Below are positions 1 through 10,051 of a DNA stretch of 64,000 nt, piece by piece. The translations under genes were made by a program, and so were the position numbers. The notes under the pieces were generated by a model. The model was not told the DNA's origin, ran no database searches, and saw only the letters and a program-made list of their open reading frames with translations. Every line of letters starts with the position of its first letter. The stretch's first letter is position 1. This DNA comes from Candidatus Hydrogenedentota bacterium (GTDB lineage Bacteria > Hydrogenedentota > Hydrogenedentia > Hydrogenedentales > CAILVY01): assembly GCA_029565395.1 (NCBI GenBank), contig JAKQOG010000013.1, positions 1 to 64,000 on the forward strand, written 5' to 3'.

Positions 1-389
1 CCCGATGCGGTGGTAATACCTCCTGCCGGTCCACCAAGGTTCCGTGTATGCCAATTCCGATCTCCGGGGTCGTATGCCGCGACATATAGCTGGCTGTTAA
101 CACTTGCGGCAACAATACCATTCACACTATGAACATCGCCAGCGGGTCCGCCACCGTTCCAAGTGTGCCAAGACGCATCATTGGGATCGTATACACGTGC
201 CACAAGCTGCCCCCCGGAGATAGTGGCTTCAGTATCCAGTAAGTGAAGATAATAGGCATGGGCCGGAGTCATCAGAAAAAGCAAGAGAACCACCAAAAGC
301 GAGTGGAATACATATGTTGTCTTTTCAGAATGGATTCGGACGTCAGAAAAAGTTATTTCGCTTGCATTGATGAAAACTTTGTCCCACAT
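1..389 (-). CDS. Secreted repeat protein, N-terminal part (runs off the left edge)
   Basis: An open frame runs from an ATG at 389 down to base 1 without a stop, so about 129 residues are visible and the C-terminus is missing. The start is preceded by a weak AGGG. A long N-terminal stretch ends in a hydrophobic segment (LLVVLLLFL) and a PAHA-type signal peptidase site near residue 51, so export is likely. The mature part begins two copies of a repeat of about 32 residues, pairing VARVYDPNDASWHTWNGGG and VAAYDPGDRNWHTRNLGG, each followed by PAGx(V/I). The WHT-N-GGPAG core suggests beta-propeller or beta-solenoid blades, but I do not recognise the family. An alternative later start would shorten the odd 30-residue N-tail. 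Confidence 0.6.
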   Translation of the reverse strand, partial: MWDKVFINASEITFSDVRIHSEKTTYVFHSLLVVLLLFLMTPAHAYYLHLLDTEATISGGQLVARVYDPNDASWHTWNGGGPAGDVHSVNGIVAASVNSQLYVAAYDPGDRNWHTRNLGGPAGGITTAS

Positions 390-649
390 ATTTATTGCCC
401 TATGCTTTTTTAGAAAAAACACCCATTGTTATTCGCCCACTGAAATGCCTATGCTTACAACGCCGTATGAAACAAGTTAGATCTTTGATGTCACAAGTAC
501 ATTAAGCCCTTCACCAACAGAGTAATCCGACAGGAAGCGCATGTCAAGAGAATAATGTGAAATTATGGAACAATATTCTATGCCTGCCCCTTCGCCAGAC
601 TACAAAGCAAAGCAGATATGGCCATATATTCGTTTTTTTCGTATCAATA

Positions 650-3600
650 TTATGTCAACCCCGGGCAGAAGCCGTCCTCCGTGCCTTCTTCGGGGCAATA
701 ATGATATCCGCCGGAGTTGAAGAACTGGATCACACGCAACAACTCTGACAAGCTAATCTCCCAGTCGGTTGGATTGTAGTCACTTTCGTACGGCGCACAG
801 GATTGATCGCCGGGCCCTGGGGCATAGCCGTCTTCCGTGCCGTCCTGACAGTGGAATCCGCCGGAGTTGAAGAACTGGATCACGCGCAGGAGTTCGGAGA
901 GGCTGATGGCATTGTCCTGGTTTTGGTCGGCAGTAAGGAATCCTTCTTCAACGCTACCTTCGCCTTCGATCTGACCTTCTTCACTACCTTCTTCGACACC
1001 TTCACCTTCAATCAGGCCTTCTTCTGAGCCTTCTTCGCTGCCTTCGACTACACCTTCAATCATGCCTTCGGCTTGACCTTCGGTCTGCCCTTCGGGCTGT
1101 CCTTCTTCAACGCCTTCGCCTTCAATTGTGCCTTCTTCTGAGCCTTCCCCTTCGGTTATTCCTTCGGTCATGCCTTCTATAATACCTTCGCCTTCAATCA
1201 TGCCTTCGGGCTGTCCTTCCTCGACGCCTTCAATCATGCCTTCGGGTTGTCCCTCTTCGACACCTTCAATCATGCCTTCGGCTTGACCTTCGGTTGTGCC
1301 TTCGGGTTGTCCCTCTTCAAGCCCTTCTCCCTCGGGTTGTCCTTCTTCACTGCCTTCGCCTTCGATTTCTTCAAGGAGGATGGTGTCGGAGATGGGATCG
1401 AGGGAGACTAGCCCTGCACCATCGCGAAGCTCGGCATACACGGTTTTTTCACCGGCTCCAGAGGTCAGGGTCCAATTGCTGGAGGCGTTAAAGGGAACCC
1501 ATTCGCTCCAAGCGGCGCCGTCATTGCTAAAGCGCATCGCTTCGGTGCCGCTGCCGGAACCATCGTCTTCGGTCAAGGCGAGTGTAACATCGGCACTTGT
1601 CGTGGAAGGTGCATCGTCATTGATCACGAGGGTGCCGGTGGGCGGTGTGCCATCGAGGGTGCGTGCGCTCTGGGCCGGTCCCGGAAGGGTATCCATCCCA
1701 TCCCCATTCTGCGCGATCACCGAGAAACTGTATTCGGTGTATTCCGCAAGTCCAGGAACGGTAAGTGTGCCCCAGTCACCGGCGGTTTGATAAACGGGGC
1801 TTGGGCCTTGGAGTCCATCGATTCCAAGCCAGGGGAGTGCGGAGGGTGCTATCTGGATGGCATAGAGGGTTTCGGGTGGGTTCCCGTCTCCTGCTCCAAT
1901 AGCCACCGCCAGGGAGTTGGCCGTTGCATTTTCCACAACAGGGGCTGCAGGCGTTGCCGCAAGGGTGTACTTTATTTCCGTCACGGGGGATGTTTCCACC
2001 TGCTCGCCATTTCGTGACTTGCCAGAAAACGAGTATTGTGTATTTGGTGATAATCCTGGCGAGGTCCATGGTGCAGTGTTCTGAAGCCACCCCGAGTTGG
2101 TCCCTTCGGTCACATTTTCAAAATACACCCCGGAATCACCTTGATCAAGGTCACTTGGTGTATTCGTGGCCGCGACATCGATAGAAATATCCGTAACGCC
2201 GGAGAAGCCAAGACCCGATACCGCCTCTATAAATGTCCATGCAGTATAGCCAGCAGTCCGTCCACCCTCCCCATCTAGGCCCGAAACCGACACCCAGAAG
2301 GTATAAGGGGTATTGGCATCCAGGCCCGTGTGTTCCCAGGAAGTTGTATCTGGGCCGACTGTGGCCCGGAGGGTGCTGGGATCGCCGTGGCCCTGGTCAA
2401 CATACACCAGGAATTCCATTTCATTGTCTGAGTTATCCTGCCATTCCCACGTAATGCTGTCCGTACCATTGACGGTAGCGCCGGGATTGCTTGGGGCGGT
2501 TGGGAAAACGTCGGGCCGGCGGAAATCGGCTTCATTTCCTCCATTCCATGGCATGGTGAAACACCGGCTCCATTGCTGATAGGGGGAGGAGGCGGGAGAA
2601 TAGAGCACCCACGCCCGCCAGTGGTACGCCTTGCGATGGGTCAACAGATTCCCCAACACGCCGGATAATTCGATGCCTGCCGTGCCTGTATCAGTCCAGT
2701 CCGGCGTTAAAGAGGTCTCTCCTGGAAACTCATCGAAAGCCTGTCCGAGCATCGCTATTTCCCCCTGAAGTTTGACCTTGCCGCGTCCAAAGGGCGTTCG
2801 TCCCAACGCTGCCAGGAGCACGCCTTCAACAGGATCCGTCGAACCCAAGTGTGCAAGGGGGCCATAATCGTCCGGTGTCCGTTGGCGGGGATTGACGCTT
2901 AGGCCGCGGCCGGCTTCGCCGTTCCCGTAATATACACATGCACGGCCCCTGGCACCGTTATAGCCACTGGCGCCAACAAGGATATCGGCATAACCGTCGC
3001 CATTGACATCCCCGGCGGACGACACGGAAGCACCGGACTTTGCATCATTGCTGTTGCCTTCCATGGTCCAATCAGGCGTGGCACTCAAGCCACCTGTGGA
3101 GCCGAGATACACGTGTGCCCGCCCTTCATTGGTCTGGCCGTTATCATACGAATCTTCACCAACAACAACATCGGCGTATCCATCGCCGTTGACATCGCCT
3201 GCTGTTGAGACAGAGCATCCCAAATAGGCGTTTTCCTGGTCCCCGGTGACAATCCACGCCGCCGAGGTGTCCAATCCGACCTCGGATCCATGATACACAT
3301 AGGCGCGTCCGACACCCCAGATCCACTCGCCGGAGATATAATATTGCTCCGCGCCGATAATCACGTCCGCATATCCGTCACCGTTAACATCACCCGCACT
3401 GGCGACGGCGTTTCCATAGAAAAGAGATCCCGCGTTGCCTTCTTTCTTCCAATCGGCGTTGCCGGGCGTGCCGTGTTCTCCCAGACCACGTATGGAACCG
3501 TGGTACACACATACCAACCCCTCGTTAACCATCGGGTTTGTATAATAACTGGCCCCGATAATCACATCGGAGTAGCTATCCCGGTTCACATCGCCCGCCG

Positions 3601-6313
3601 TGGAAACCGAGATGCCGAACATCGCTTCCGCGATATCGCTCTCCGCCATCCAGTGGGCGGTAGCAGGGGTTCCATTCTGCCCGATGTCGAAGGGGCCGCC
3701 ATACCAGACAAAAGCTGCACCGTCATTGGTTTGGTCGTAATCGTAATAAGGCGCGCCGACAATGATGTCCGAGCAACCGTCACCGTTTACATCCCCCGCG
3801 GTGGATACCGAGTACCCGAACCATGCGGATGCCTGGTTGCTTTCGGCGGTCCAATCCGCATTGGCGGGAGTGCCGTCTTCCCCCAATCCTGTCAGAGAAC
3901 CGTACCAAAGGAAGATCACTCCTTCCTCCGTCTGGCCATTGCTATAGCGATGGGAGCCAACGATAATGTCGGCGTAGCCATCGCAATTGATATCGCCCGC
4001 GGTCGAAACAGAGAACCCGAAACTGGAGTTTGCCTGGTTACTTTCCGCCTTCCAGTCTTCTGAACCACTCAACCCCGTGCTCGAACCAAGAAACACATAG
4101 ACGCGCCCTTCGTTATCTTCGCCGGCGTCATAATAGGGTGCGCCAACGATGACATCCGCGTAGCCATCGCCATTCACATCCCCTGCAGTCGCTACGGAAC
4201 AGCCCAGCGAGGCATACATCTGATCGCCATTTCCCGTCCAGCCGGCCGAGGTTCCTACACCGGAAGAGGACCCGTGATAAACAAAGGCACACCCTTCGTT
4301 GGCCTCGCCGGCATCGTATTCAGGCGCGCCAACGATGACATCGGAGTAGCCGTCGGCATTAACATCCCCCGCTATGGCCACGGAGTAGCCGAAGTGTGCA
4401 TTGCTTTGATTCCCCTCAACGGTCCACGCGGCTGTCGCCGAGACGCCGCCTGAGGCGCCATAGTATAAATACGCACAGCCTTCCTCCATCTGATCGCCGC
4501 TATACAATGGAGATCCTGCTACGATGTCGGCGTACCCATCACCGTTCACATCGCCCGCCGTGGCCACCGAAGAGCCGAATTGTGCGTTCTGCACATCCGG
4601 GGTGATGGTTACGGCAGCCGTTGTGCTCAGGCCGCCAGAGGAACCATGGTATACAAAGGCCGCACCCTCGTTGGTATGGCTCACGTCGTGGAAAGGCGCC
4701 CCCACGATTACATCCGCATATCCATCGCCGTTCACATCCCCCGTCGTGGCCACAGCCAAGCCATAGCGCGCCTCTGTTTCATTGATCTCAACGCTCCAGG
4801 AAGGCGAGGCGGCAATGCCCGTAGACCTATGGCCGTGATAGACATAGGCTTTCCCCTCCGCCGTTTGTCCATTGGCATAGGTTGGTGCGCCAATGATGAC
4901 ATCGGCAAGGCCATCACCGTTGACATCTCCGGCAGTGGACACCGACCAGCCGAAGTTTGCGCTGGAAACGTCCATTTCCTTGCGTATGGCAGAACCCGGT
5001 CCCGAGGAAGAGCCAAGATACACATAGGCCAGTCCCTCAGCGCCTTGGCCATTTTCGCCTTTGGGTGCGCCAATGATGATATCGGCGTAACCGTCGCCAT
5101 TCAGGTCCCCCGCGGTGGATACCGAGCGGCCATACTCCGCTGAAACCTGTCCCCCATCTCCTGTCCAATCGGCATTGGACGGGCTGCCATCGCTGCCCAA
5201 ACCGATCACCGAACCATACCAGAGGAAAGCGGCCCCTTCGTCCGTTTCCCCATTGTCATAACCATAGCTCCCGACGATCACATCCGAGAATCCATCCCCA
5301 TTCACATCGCCCGCGGTGGATACCGAAGCGCCGAATTGCGCGGAGACCTGATTGCTCTCAGCGGTCCAACTTGCCTCTGTGCTCAAGCCCGCTGCCGTTC
5401 CGCGAAACACATATACCCGGCCTTCGTCCGCTTGCCCTCCGTCGTATTTTGGGGCGCCGACGATCACATCCGAACGGCCATCATCATTAATGTCTCCGGC
5501 AGTGGCTACCGAAGATCCCAGTGCAGCAGAGGCCTGGTTGCTCTCCGCCGTCCATGCGGCGGAGGTTGCCAAAGGGTCAATCGTTATGGGAAACACCGCT
5601 CCGGTGGAATCCACCGTGATTTTGATCCGGGTATTATTCTCCGCAAGGGCCATGGTTGCGGGAAGCGCTTTCCCCTGGGCGTCGGATGCCGCCAAGTGCC
5701 CATAATGAATCACGGTCACCCCGCCGCCGCTTACGAATTCAACAGCACTGCAATCCTCTCCCATTCGTGCATTCAGCGTTCCGCAAACCGCCAAATCAAT
5801 TACTGCTCGTGTGTTATCAAAAGACCAGGCATCCTTCGCCACGGTGAAGCCTTGCTCCAGTCCTCGCGGGGCATTGACGTACCATTCCATCAGCCCTTTT
5901 CCCCGGTGGAACTCGATACGGTTGCCGTTGGTTTGAGTGTCCGTCACTTTCGGCGGCGGTGCGCTGGTTCCGCCCTCCCCAAACGCTACAAACTCAAGGC
6001 CCCATATCCAGCTCGCTTCCGTTTCGACCCGGCTTACCATTCGTGGACCCCGTTCCGTGAAATACGTTCGCAGGCCTTGGGCGCGGTTGGGCGCCTGCCA
6101 TGCCTCGGTCACATCCGGAAGAGAGGTTTGCTTCTGCCAGGTTACCTGATATTCCTCTTCTGCAAGGTTCCTTTGCACCTGGGTCCACCAGTCCGAAGGG
6201 ACCGCTGGTGGAGTAAGCGCCCTGGCGTCAGAACCCAAGGCGGAGAAGCAGAAAAGAAGCGAAAAAAGAATTCCCAAAAACTGCTGTTTGTGTACTGCCG
6301 CCGCGCATTTCAT
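650..6313 (-). CDS. Giant secreted FG-GAP (integrin-alpha-like) repeat protein with Glu-Gly linker and doubled C-terminal module
   Basis: This 1887-residue protein starts at an ATG preceded by GGGGAGAAG. Residues 1-31 form a signal peptide. Residues 32-240 resemble the leader domain often found before FG-GAP repeats (ends in [11 protein letters not shown]). About residues 260-1130 hold fourteen FG-GAP blades of about 60 residues, each with a calcium-loop motif such as [17 protein letters not shown] linker and two or three FN3-like domains follow (about 1280-1560), then a Glu-Gly repeat (1648-1783). The C-terminus carries two copies of [17 protein letters not shown] followed by GTEDG, a dockerin- or EF-hand-like module ([12 protein letters not shown]). 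Such modules are taken to sort or anchor secreted proteins; here that is inference. A cell-surface or adhesive role is likely and the ligand is unknown. Confidence 0.85.
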   Translation of the reverse strand: MKCAAAVHKQQFLGILFSLLFCFSALGSDARALTPPAVPSDWWTQVQRNLAEEEYQVTWQKQTSLPDVTEAWQAPNRAQGLRTYFTERGPRMVSRVETEASWIWGLEFVAFGEGGTSAPPPKVTDTQTNGNRIEFHRGKGLMEWYVNAPRGLEQGFTVAKDAWSFDNTRAVIDLAVCGTLNARMGEDCSAVEFVSGGGVTVIHYGHLAASDAQGKALPATMALAENNTRIKITVDSTGAVFPITIDPLATSAAWTAESNQASAALGSSVATAGDINDDGRSDVIVGAPKYDGGQADEGRVYVFRGTAAGLSTEASWTAESNQVSAQFGASVSTAGDVNGDGFSDVIVGSYGYDNGETDEGAAFLWYGSVIGLGSDGSPSNADWTGDGGQVSAEYGRSVSTAGDLNGDGYADIIIGAPKGENGQGAEGLAYVYLGSSSGPGSAIRKEMDVSSANFGWSVSTAGDVNGDGLADVIIGAPTYANGQTAEGKAYVYHGHRSTGIAASPSWSVEINETEARYGLAVATTGDVNGDGYADVIVGAPFHDVSHTNEGAAFVYHGSSGGLSTTAAVTITPDVQNAQFGSSVATAGDVNGDGYADIVAGSPLYSGDQMEEGCAYLYYGASGGVSATAAWTVEGNQSNAHFGYSVAIAGDVNADGYSDVIVGAPEYDAGEANEGCAFVYHGSSSGVGTSAGWTGNGDQMYASLGCSVATAGDVNGDGYADVIVGAPYYDAGEDNEGRVYVFLGSSTGLSGSEDWKAESNQANSSFGFSVSTAGDINCDGYADIIVGSHRYSNGQTEEGVIFLWYGSLTGLGEDGTPANADWTAESNQASAWFGYSVSTAGDVNGDGCSDIIVGAPYYDYDQTNDGAAFVWYGGPFDIGQNGTPATAHWMAESDIAEAMFGISVSTAGDVNRDSYSDVIIGASYYTNPMVNEGLVCVYHGSIRGLGEHGTPGNADWKKEGNAGSLFYGNAVASAGDVNGDGYADVIIGAEQYYISGEWIWGVGRAYVYHGSEVGLDTSAAWIVTGDQENAYLGCSVSTAGDVNGDGYADVVVGEDSYDNGQTNEGRAHVYLGSTGGLSATPDWTMEGNSNDAKSGASVSSAGDVNGDGYADILVGASGYNGARGRACVYYGNGEAGRGLSVNPRQRTPDDYGPLAHLGSTDPVEGVLLAALGRTPFGRGKVKLQGEIAMLGQAFDEFPGETSLTPDWTDTGTAGIELSGVLGNLLTHRKAYHWRAWVLYSPASSPYQQWSRCFTMPWNGGNEADFRRPDVFPTAPSNPGATVNGTDSITWEWQDNSDNEMEFLVYVDQGHGDPSTLRATVGPDTTSWEHTGLDANTPYTFWVSVSGLDGEGGRTAGYTAWTFIEAVSGLGFSGVTDISIDVAATNTPSDLDQGDSGVYFENVTEGTNSGWLQNTAPWTSPGLSPNTQYSFSGKSRNGEQVETSPVTEIKYTLAATPAAPVVENATANSLAVAIGAGDGNPPETLYAIQIAPSALPWLGIDGLQGPSPVYQTAGDWGTLTVPGLAEYTEYSFSVIAQNGDGMDTLPGPAQSARTLDGTPPTGTLVINDDAPSTTSADVTLALTEDDGSGSGTEAMRFSNDGAAWSEWVPFNASSNWTLTSGAGEKTVYAELRDGAGLVSLDPISDTILLEEIEGEGSEEGQPEGEGLEEGQPEGTTEGQAEGMIEGVEEGQPEGMIEGVEEGQPEGMIEGEGIIEGMTEGITEGEGSEEGTIEGEGVEEGQPEGQTEGQAEGMIEGVVEGSEEGSEEGLIEGEGVEEGSEEGQIEGEGSVEEGFLTADQNQDNAISLSELLRVIQFFNSGGFHCQDGTEDGYAPGPGDQSCAPYESDYNPTDWEISLSELLRVIQFFNSGGYHYCPEEGTEDGFCPGLT
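950..1365 (-). repeat. Glu-Gly coding repeat (linker of the FG-GAP protein)
   Basis: Imperfect tandem units of 9-15 bases encode EGxx[15 protein letters not shown] and EGVEEG for about 130 residues. The stretch is strongly acidic and lacks hydrophobic runs, which fits an extended spacer between the FN3-like domains and the C-terminal module. On the plus strand it reads as CTTC-rich sequence and creates spurious frames. Confidence 0.85.
2930..5560 (-). repeat. Fourteen tandem FG-GAP blades
   Basis: DNA units of roughly 180 bases each encode one blade of the pattern [20 protein letters not shown](V/I)GAP...EG.AYVYxG. Two seven-bladed propellers would account for fourteen units, but that grouping is inference. 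Blade 11 has lost a calcium ligand ([10 protein letters not shown]) and blade 9 has Cys in the loop ([10 protein letters not shown]). Confidence 0.85.
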
Positions 6314-6504
6314 AGTACTTCTCCCCGATAGATACGGTGGTGGGGAAAACTACCCCCGGCTTCTACTTTCTGATAGTATGGGCAGGAATCGGTAACCAAG
6401 CACGGTACACTACACAACCCGTTCTTCCCCCGGTTCCCATGACACACGTCTTTATACGTTCCAGTATACGCCTGCTGCTAGCTTTGCACAATAAAAAAAA
6501 GCGG

Positions 6505-6532
6505 AAAGGCCCCACCCCTCAGGCCATTTTTT
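6505..6532 (-). terminator. Possible intrinsic terminator
   Basis: A GGCC...GGCC stem with a ten-base loop is flanked by AAA and ATTT, and a run of eight T follows on the minus strand after a short CCGC. It lies about 20 bases past the decayed module behind the DUF1593 gene, so it would end that transcript. The stem is short. Confidence 0.4.
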
Positions 6533-6553
6533 CTGAATTTCATCCCGTATTTG

Positions 6554-6730
6554 CTACGTTAACCCCGGTCAGAAACCGTCCTCCGTGCCTTCTCCGCCGC
6601 CTTCACCTTCCTCCGGTGAACCTTCGCGAGGCATGCCTTGGGTTGTTTGTTCTGGCGGCGGAAAGGATTTCCTCTTTCCCGTTTTTACTCCTTTTAATTT
6701 GGCGGCAGCCGGACAGTTATAGAATTGGGA
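6554..6730 (-). pseudogene. Degraded C-terminal sorting module, in frame behind the stop of the DUF1593 gene
   Basis: Reading on in the same frame past the TAA at 6731-6733 gives a Pro/Glu/Gly-rich stretch, EGSPEEGEGGGEGTEDGF, then TGA (6569-6571), then PGLT and TAG (6554-6556). The FG-GAP protein ends [11 protein letters not shown]. The two DNA tails match over about 35 bases with four substitutions, one of which turns the Cys codon TGC into TGA. This looks like the remains of the same C-terminal module, cut off when the upstream gene gained its stop. Most of the [15 protein letters not shown] part is gone. Confidence 0.65.
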
Positions 6731-7786
6731 TTATTTGTGCACTTTCGTAGTTCCCGCAGCCCAATCCATGCGAGTTTGCCAGTCGCGCAAGTAGTTTTCC
6801 CGCCATACATTTACTGTCTTTGCGCCATCATATTTTCCCTCACGGTGCTCCGCGCCGGTAAGATCGGTCCAATAATTGGCCCCATGTCCCGTTGCATGAA
6901 ACATGCCGCCCCAGTGTTGCGTGGCAGGCTTGTCAGGATCCCCATTCAGGAGGTAAAGCAGGGACGGCGAATCCCCCATCTTGATATCGGACTTCTTGTC
7001 ATAGAAAAAATCACCCATTGCTCCATGATATCGGATGTGCTGTTCGACGAAAGCCGAATTGCTTAGGTCGCCGTTTTGGTCTCCACCGACATACATCCCG
7101 CGGAATGTGGAGTTGTTCTCGATCCACCACAGGTCTGAATGGGCGCTATACAGATAATTACGCGCGTTTGGGTCCTGCGATGTGTTCCAACTGCCGATAG
7201 AATAGACCCTGATTTTGCTTTTAATACGCGGTGCGTCGTGAACGGCCTGAGCCACATCCGTGATGGACCCCCACACAAGAATCCAGAGGGGCCGGGGATC
7301 CGTTGCGTCTGCACAATGGATGATCCAGTTGGAACCTTCCGTGGCGCTACGGTAGCCGGCGTCCGGCGCAGGGTCCGTGGCGCCTTGCTTGGCAAGCGCG
7401 CGCAGTGTCGCCGGTGCTGGATATTTTGAGGCATGTGAAACAAGATTTGGGTAATCTGTCTCGTATGCGCTGATTACTTCGAGTATGTGATCTTTGCGCC
7501 CATTCCCCGGGGGAGAGGAGATAAGGCCCTCGGTCTCGAACACGTCCGCATATAGGAGGTAGTGGACCATGGACTGATAGTCATCGGGATCGCTGCCGCC
7601 GATGTCCGACGACACCATGACGCGCGGTGCAGCATTCAGTGGAGCGAATGTGGCCTCGACCTCAGAGCCCCCCTTTAACGGTGTGTCTGCGGGCCGGTTG
7701 AGACTCACCTGGGTATGCGCAACGCTAGAGAACATGCCCATAAGTGGCAGGAAAATTACCCACAAAACAACCGATCTTGGCTGCAT
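6731..7786 (-). CDS. Secreted DUF1593 / nucleoside-hydrolase-like protein
   Basis: A 351-residue protein with a signal peptide (residues 1-26, ending SSVAHTQ). The domain opens with PRVMVSSDIGGSDPDDYQSM, the Asp-rich start of DUF1593, a family with the inosine-uridine nucleoside hydrolase fold whose members are often secreted with carbohydrate-active enzymes. Further family blocks are LVWGSITDVAQAVHDAP, RVYSIGSWNTSQDPNARNY and GDSPSLLYLLNG. Acidic residues of the first block would coordinate calcium by analogy with nucleoside hydrolases; the true substrate is not known. The protein stops at AGTTKVHK, and the DNA after the stop preserves a degraded C-terminal module in frame, so the present protein may be a shortened form. 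Confidence 0.8.
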   Translation of the reverse strand: MQPRSVVLWVIFLPLMGMFSSVAHTQVSLNRPADTPLKGGSEVEATFAPLNAAPRVMVSSDIGGSDPDDYQSMVHYLLYADVFETEGLISSPPGNGRKDHILEVISAYETDYPNLVSHASKYPAPATLRALAKQGATDPAPDAGYRSATEGSNWIIHCADATDPRPLWILVWGSITDVAQAVHDAPRIKSKIRVYSIGSWNTSQDPNARNYLYSAHSDLWWIENNSTFRGMYVGGDQNGDLSNSAFVEQHIRYHGAMGDFFYDKKSDIKMGDSPSLLYLLNGDPDKPATQHWGGMFHATGHGANYWTDLTGAEHREGKYDGAKTVNVWRENYLRDWQTRMDWAAGTTKVHK

Positions 7787-8014
7787 ATAGCTATTCCCTC
7801 AGCTCTGTTACGTGGCCATTTGCTGGCAGTCACTGGGCCATTCATGAAAACCAACCTGAATCATGCGCATATACTATTTCGCCAGTTATCGCCACCGTTC
7901 CTCATGGTATCATTTTCCTGTTCCTGGTGAATACAACAAAACGATGCCAAGAACGTGAGGGGGAGTGGTGGGCGTTACTCGCTTCTTGAGACGGGCTCTG
8001 GTAAAGTTTTTCCC

Positions 8015-10012
8015 ATGGACTATTTTGAACTTATAACCGATTTTAAGCCGTCCGGGGATCAACCGGAGGCGATTGAGGATTTGGTGCAGGGCCTTGAAGA
8101 TGGGCTGCGTTCACAGGTGTTGCTGGGGGTCACGGGTTCGGGGAAGACGTTTACGATTGCGAATGTGGTGGCGCGGGTGAACCGGCCAACATTGGTGCTG
8201 GCGCATAACAAGATTCTTGCGGCGCAGTTGTATGGCGAGTTTAAGACGCTGTTTCCCAATAATGCGGTGGAGTATTTTGTCAGTTATTACGATTATTACC
8301 AGCCGGAAGCGTATGTTCCCAGTACGGACACATATATTGAAAAAGACTCGTCGGTGAATGATGAAATTGACAAGATGCGGCATGCGGCGACGCGTGCGGT
8401 GATTTCCCGGCGGGATGTGCTGGTGGTGGCGAGCGTGTCGTGCATTTATGGCATTGGCTCGCCGGAAATGTATTCGCAGTTGCGGGTGGATCTTATGTTG
8501 GGTACAGGGATGCCGCGCGACCGGCTGATCGAGGGCTTGGTGGCGATGCAGTACTCGCGGAACGACGTGGACTTCCACCGGGGTACGTTCCGGGTGCGCG
8601 GGGATATCGTGGACATCTTCCCGGCCTACGAGGCGGATCGCGCGATCCGGGTGGAGTATTTCGGCGATGAAATAGACGGGTTGAGTGAAATTGATCCCTT
8701 ACGGGGCCTGGTATTGCGCCGGATGCACCGGGCGGAGGTTTTTCCGGGGTCTCATTACGCCACGACATCGGACAACATGAAGCGTGCCATTCAGAGTATA
8801 AAACATGAGCTGACGGAGCGGCTGAACGATCTCCGCGCGAATAACCAGGAGCTTTTCGCTCAGCGTCTTGAACAGCGTACAAATTATGATTTAGAGATGT
8901 TGCAGGAAATCGGGTTTTGCAGCGGCATCGAAAATTATTCCCGGCATCTTGAAGGGCGCATGCCCGGCGAACCGCCGTACACCTTGCTAAATTATTTTCC
9001 GGACGATTTTCTACTGGTGGTGGATGAGAGCCACATGTCGGTGCCGCAGGTGGGCGGGATGTTTCGCGGGGATCGATCGCGCAAGGACAAACTTGTGGAA
9101 TTTGGGTTCCGGCTGCCGAGTGCGCGTGACAACCGCCCGTTGACGTTCGAAGAATTCTATAAGCGCATCCACCAAGTGATTTACGTGAGCGCGACCCCCG
9201 CGGACTATGAATTGAAACAGAGCGAAGGCGTGATTGTGGAGCAGGTGGTGCGGCCCACGGGATTGATAGACCCGGAGGTGGAAGTGCGGCCGGCAGTAAA
9301 CCAAGTGGATGATTTATTGGATGAAGTGCGGCAGCGGGCCACAAAAGGCGAGCGGGTGCTGGTGACGACGCTCACAAAGCGCATGGCGGAAGATCTGACG
9401 GAATACTACCGGAACTTGGGGGTACGCGTGCGGTATATGCATTCCGATGTGGAAACCCTGGAACGCATTGAACTCGTTCGGGCATTGCGGCAGGGTGATT
9501 ATGATGTGCTGGTGGGTATCAATCTGCTCCGGGAGGGGCTCGATATTCCGGAAGTGTCGCTCGTGGCGATCCTCGATGCGGATAAAGAGGGGTATCTGCG
9601 CTCAGAAACGAGTTTGATCCAGACCTGTGGGCGGGCGGCGCGCAACGTGAACGGCAAAGTGATTATGTATGCCGATACGGCCACGGGTTCGATGAATCGC
9701 GCCATTGAGGAAATGAACCGCCGCCGCAAGAAACAAATCGCGTATAACAAAAAGCATAAAATAACACCGCGCTCCGTGCAGAAATCCATCACCGACTTGC
9801 TGAAGCATTTGTGTGAGCGCGATTATGTGACCGTGCCAAAAGCAGCGGAAGATCCCGACCTGTACGTACCCTCCGAAGACCTCGCCCGGACGATCTCAAA
9901 GCTCCGAAAGCAAATGAAAGAAGCGGCTAACCGTATGGATTTTGAGACTGCCGCCCACTACCGCGACCGCATCTTCTCCCTGGAGCGGCGGCAGATCGAA
10001 GAGGGATTATAA
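8015..10012 (+). CDS. uvrB: UvrABC system protein B (excinuclease subunit UvrB)
   Basis: UvrB is the damage-verifying helicase-like subunit of nucleotide excision repair; it is loaded by UvrA and recruits UvrC. The 665-residue protein has Walker A GVTGSGKT (38-45), the beta-hairpin region [12 protein letters not shown], the motif [10 protein letters not shown], helicase motifs near the C-terminal half ([34 protein letters not shown]) and a C-terminal UVR domain ([13 protein letters not shown]) that binds UvrC. The length fits the family. I chose ATG 8015 because [17 protein letters not shown] is the normal N-terminus; an in-frame GTG at 7955 would add 20 unrelated residues. The ribosome site is weak. 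No clear SOS box is visible upstream. Confidence 0.96.
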   Translation: MDYFELITDFKPSGDQPEAIEDLVQGLEDGLRSQVLLGVTGSGKTFTIANVVARVNRPTLVLAHNKILAAQLYGEFKTLFPNNAVEYFVSYYDYYQPEAYVPSTDTYIEKDSSVNDEIDKMRHAATRAVISRRDVLVVASVSCIYGIGSPEMYSQLRVDLMLGTGMPRDRLIEGLVAMQYSRNDVDFHRGTFRVRGDIVDIFPAYEADRAIRVEYFGDEIDGLSEIDPLRGLVLRRMHRAEVFPGSHYATTSDNMKRAIQSIKHELTERLNDLRANNQELFAQRLEQRTNYDLEMLQEIGFCSGIENYSRHLEGRMPGEPPYTLLNYFPDDFLLVVDESHMSVPQVGGMFRGDRSRKDKLVEFGFRLPSARDNRPLTFEEFYKRIHQVIYVSATPADYELKQSEGVIVEQVVRPTGLIDPEVEVRPAVNQVDDLLDEVRQRATKGERVLVTTLTKRMAEDLTEYYRNLGVRVRYMHSDVETLERIELVRALRQGDYDVLVGINLLREGLDIPEVSLVAILDADKEGYLRSETSLIQTCGRAARNVNGKVIMYADTATGSMNRAIEEMNRRRKKQIAYNKKHKITPRSVQKSITDLLKHLCERDYVTVPKAAEDPDLYVPSEDLARTISKLRKQMKEAANRMDFETAAHYRDRIFSLERRQIEEGL

Positions 10013-10051
10013 GGGCTGGCATCGCAGCGTCTGTTTTCGTTGCATAAATCT

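Noticed and set aside
950-1365. CTTC-rich repeats as a CRISPR or satellite array
   Set aside because: Units vary in length, have no spacers and translate to a sensible Glu-Gly linker in the gene's frame.
3290-4063. Long plus-strand frame (257 codons) inside the FG-GAP gene
   Set aside because: It is a mirror of the repeated blades on the other strand; its own product has no signal, motif or ribosome site.
6569-6571. TGA at a Cys position as a selenocysteine codon
   Set aside because: The frame already stops at TAA (6731-6733) and no SECIS-like hairpin or selenoprotein gene is evident, so decay is simpler.
7955-8014. GTG start 20 codons upstream in uvrB
   Set aside because: The extra residues do not match the family, and [17 protein letters not shown] is the expected N-terminus.
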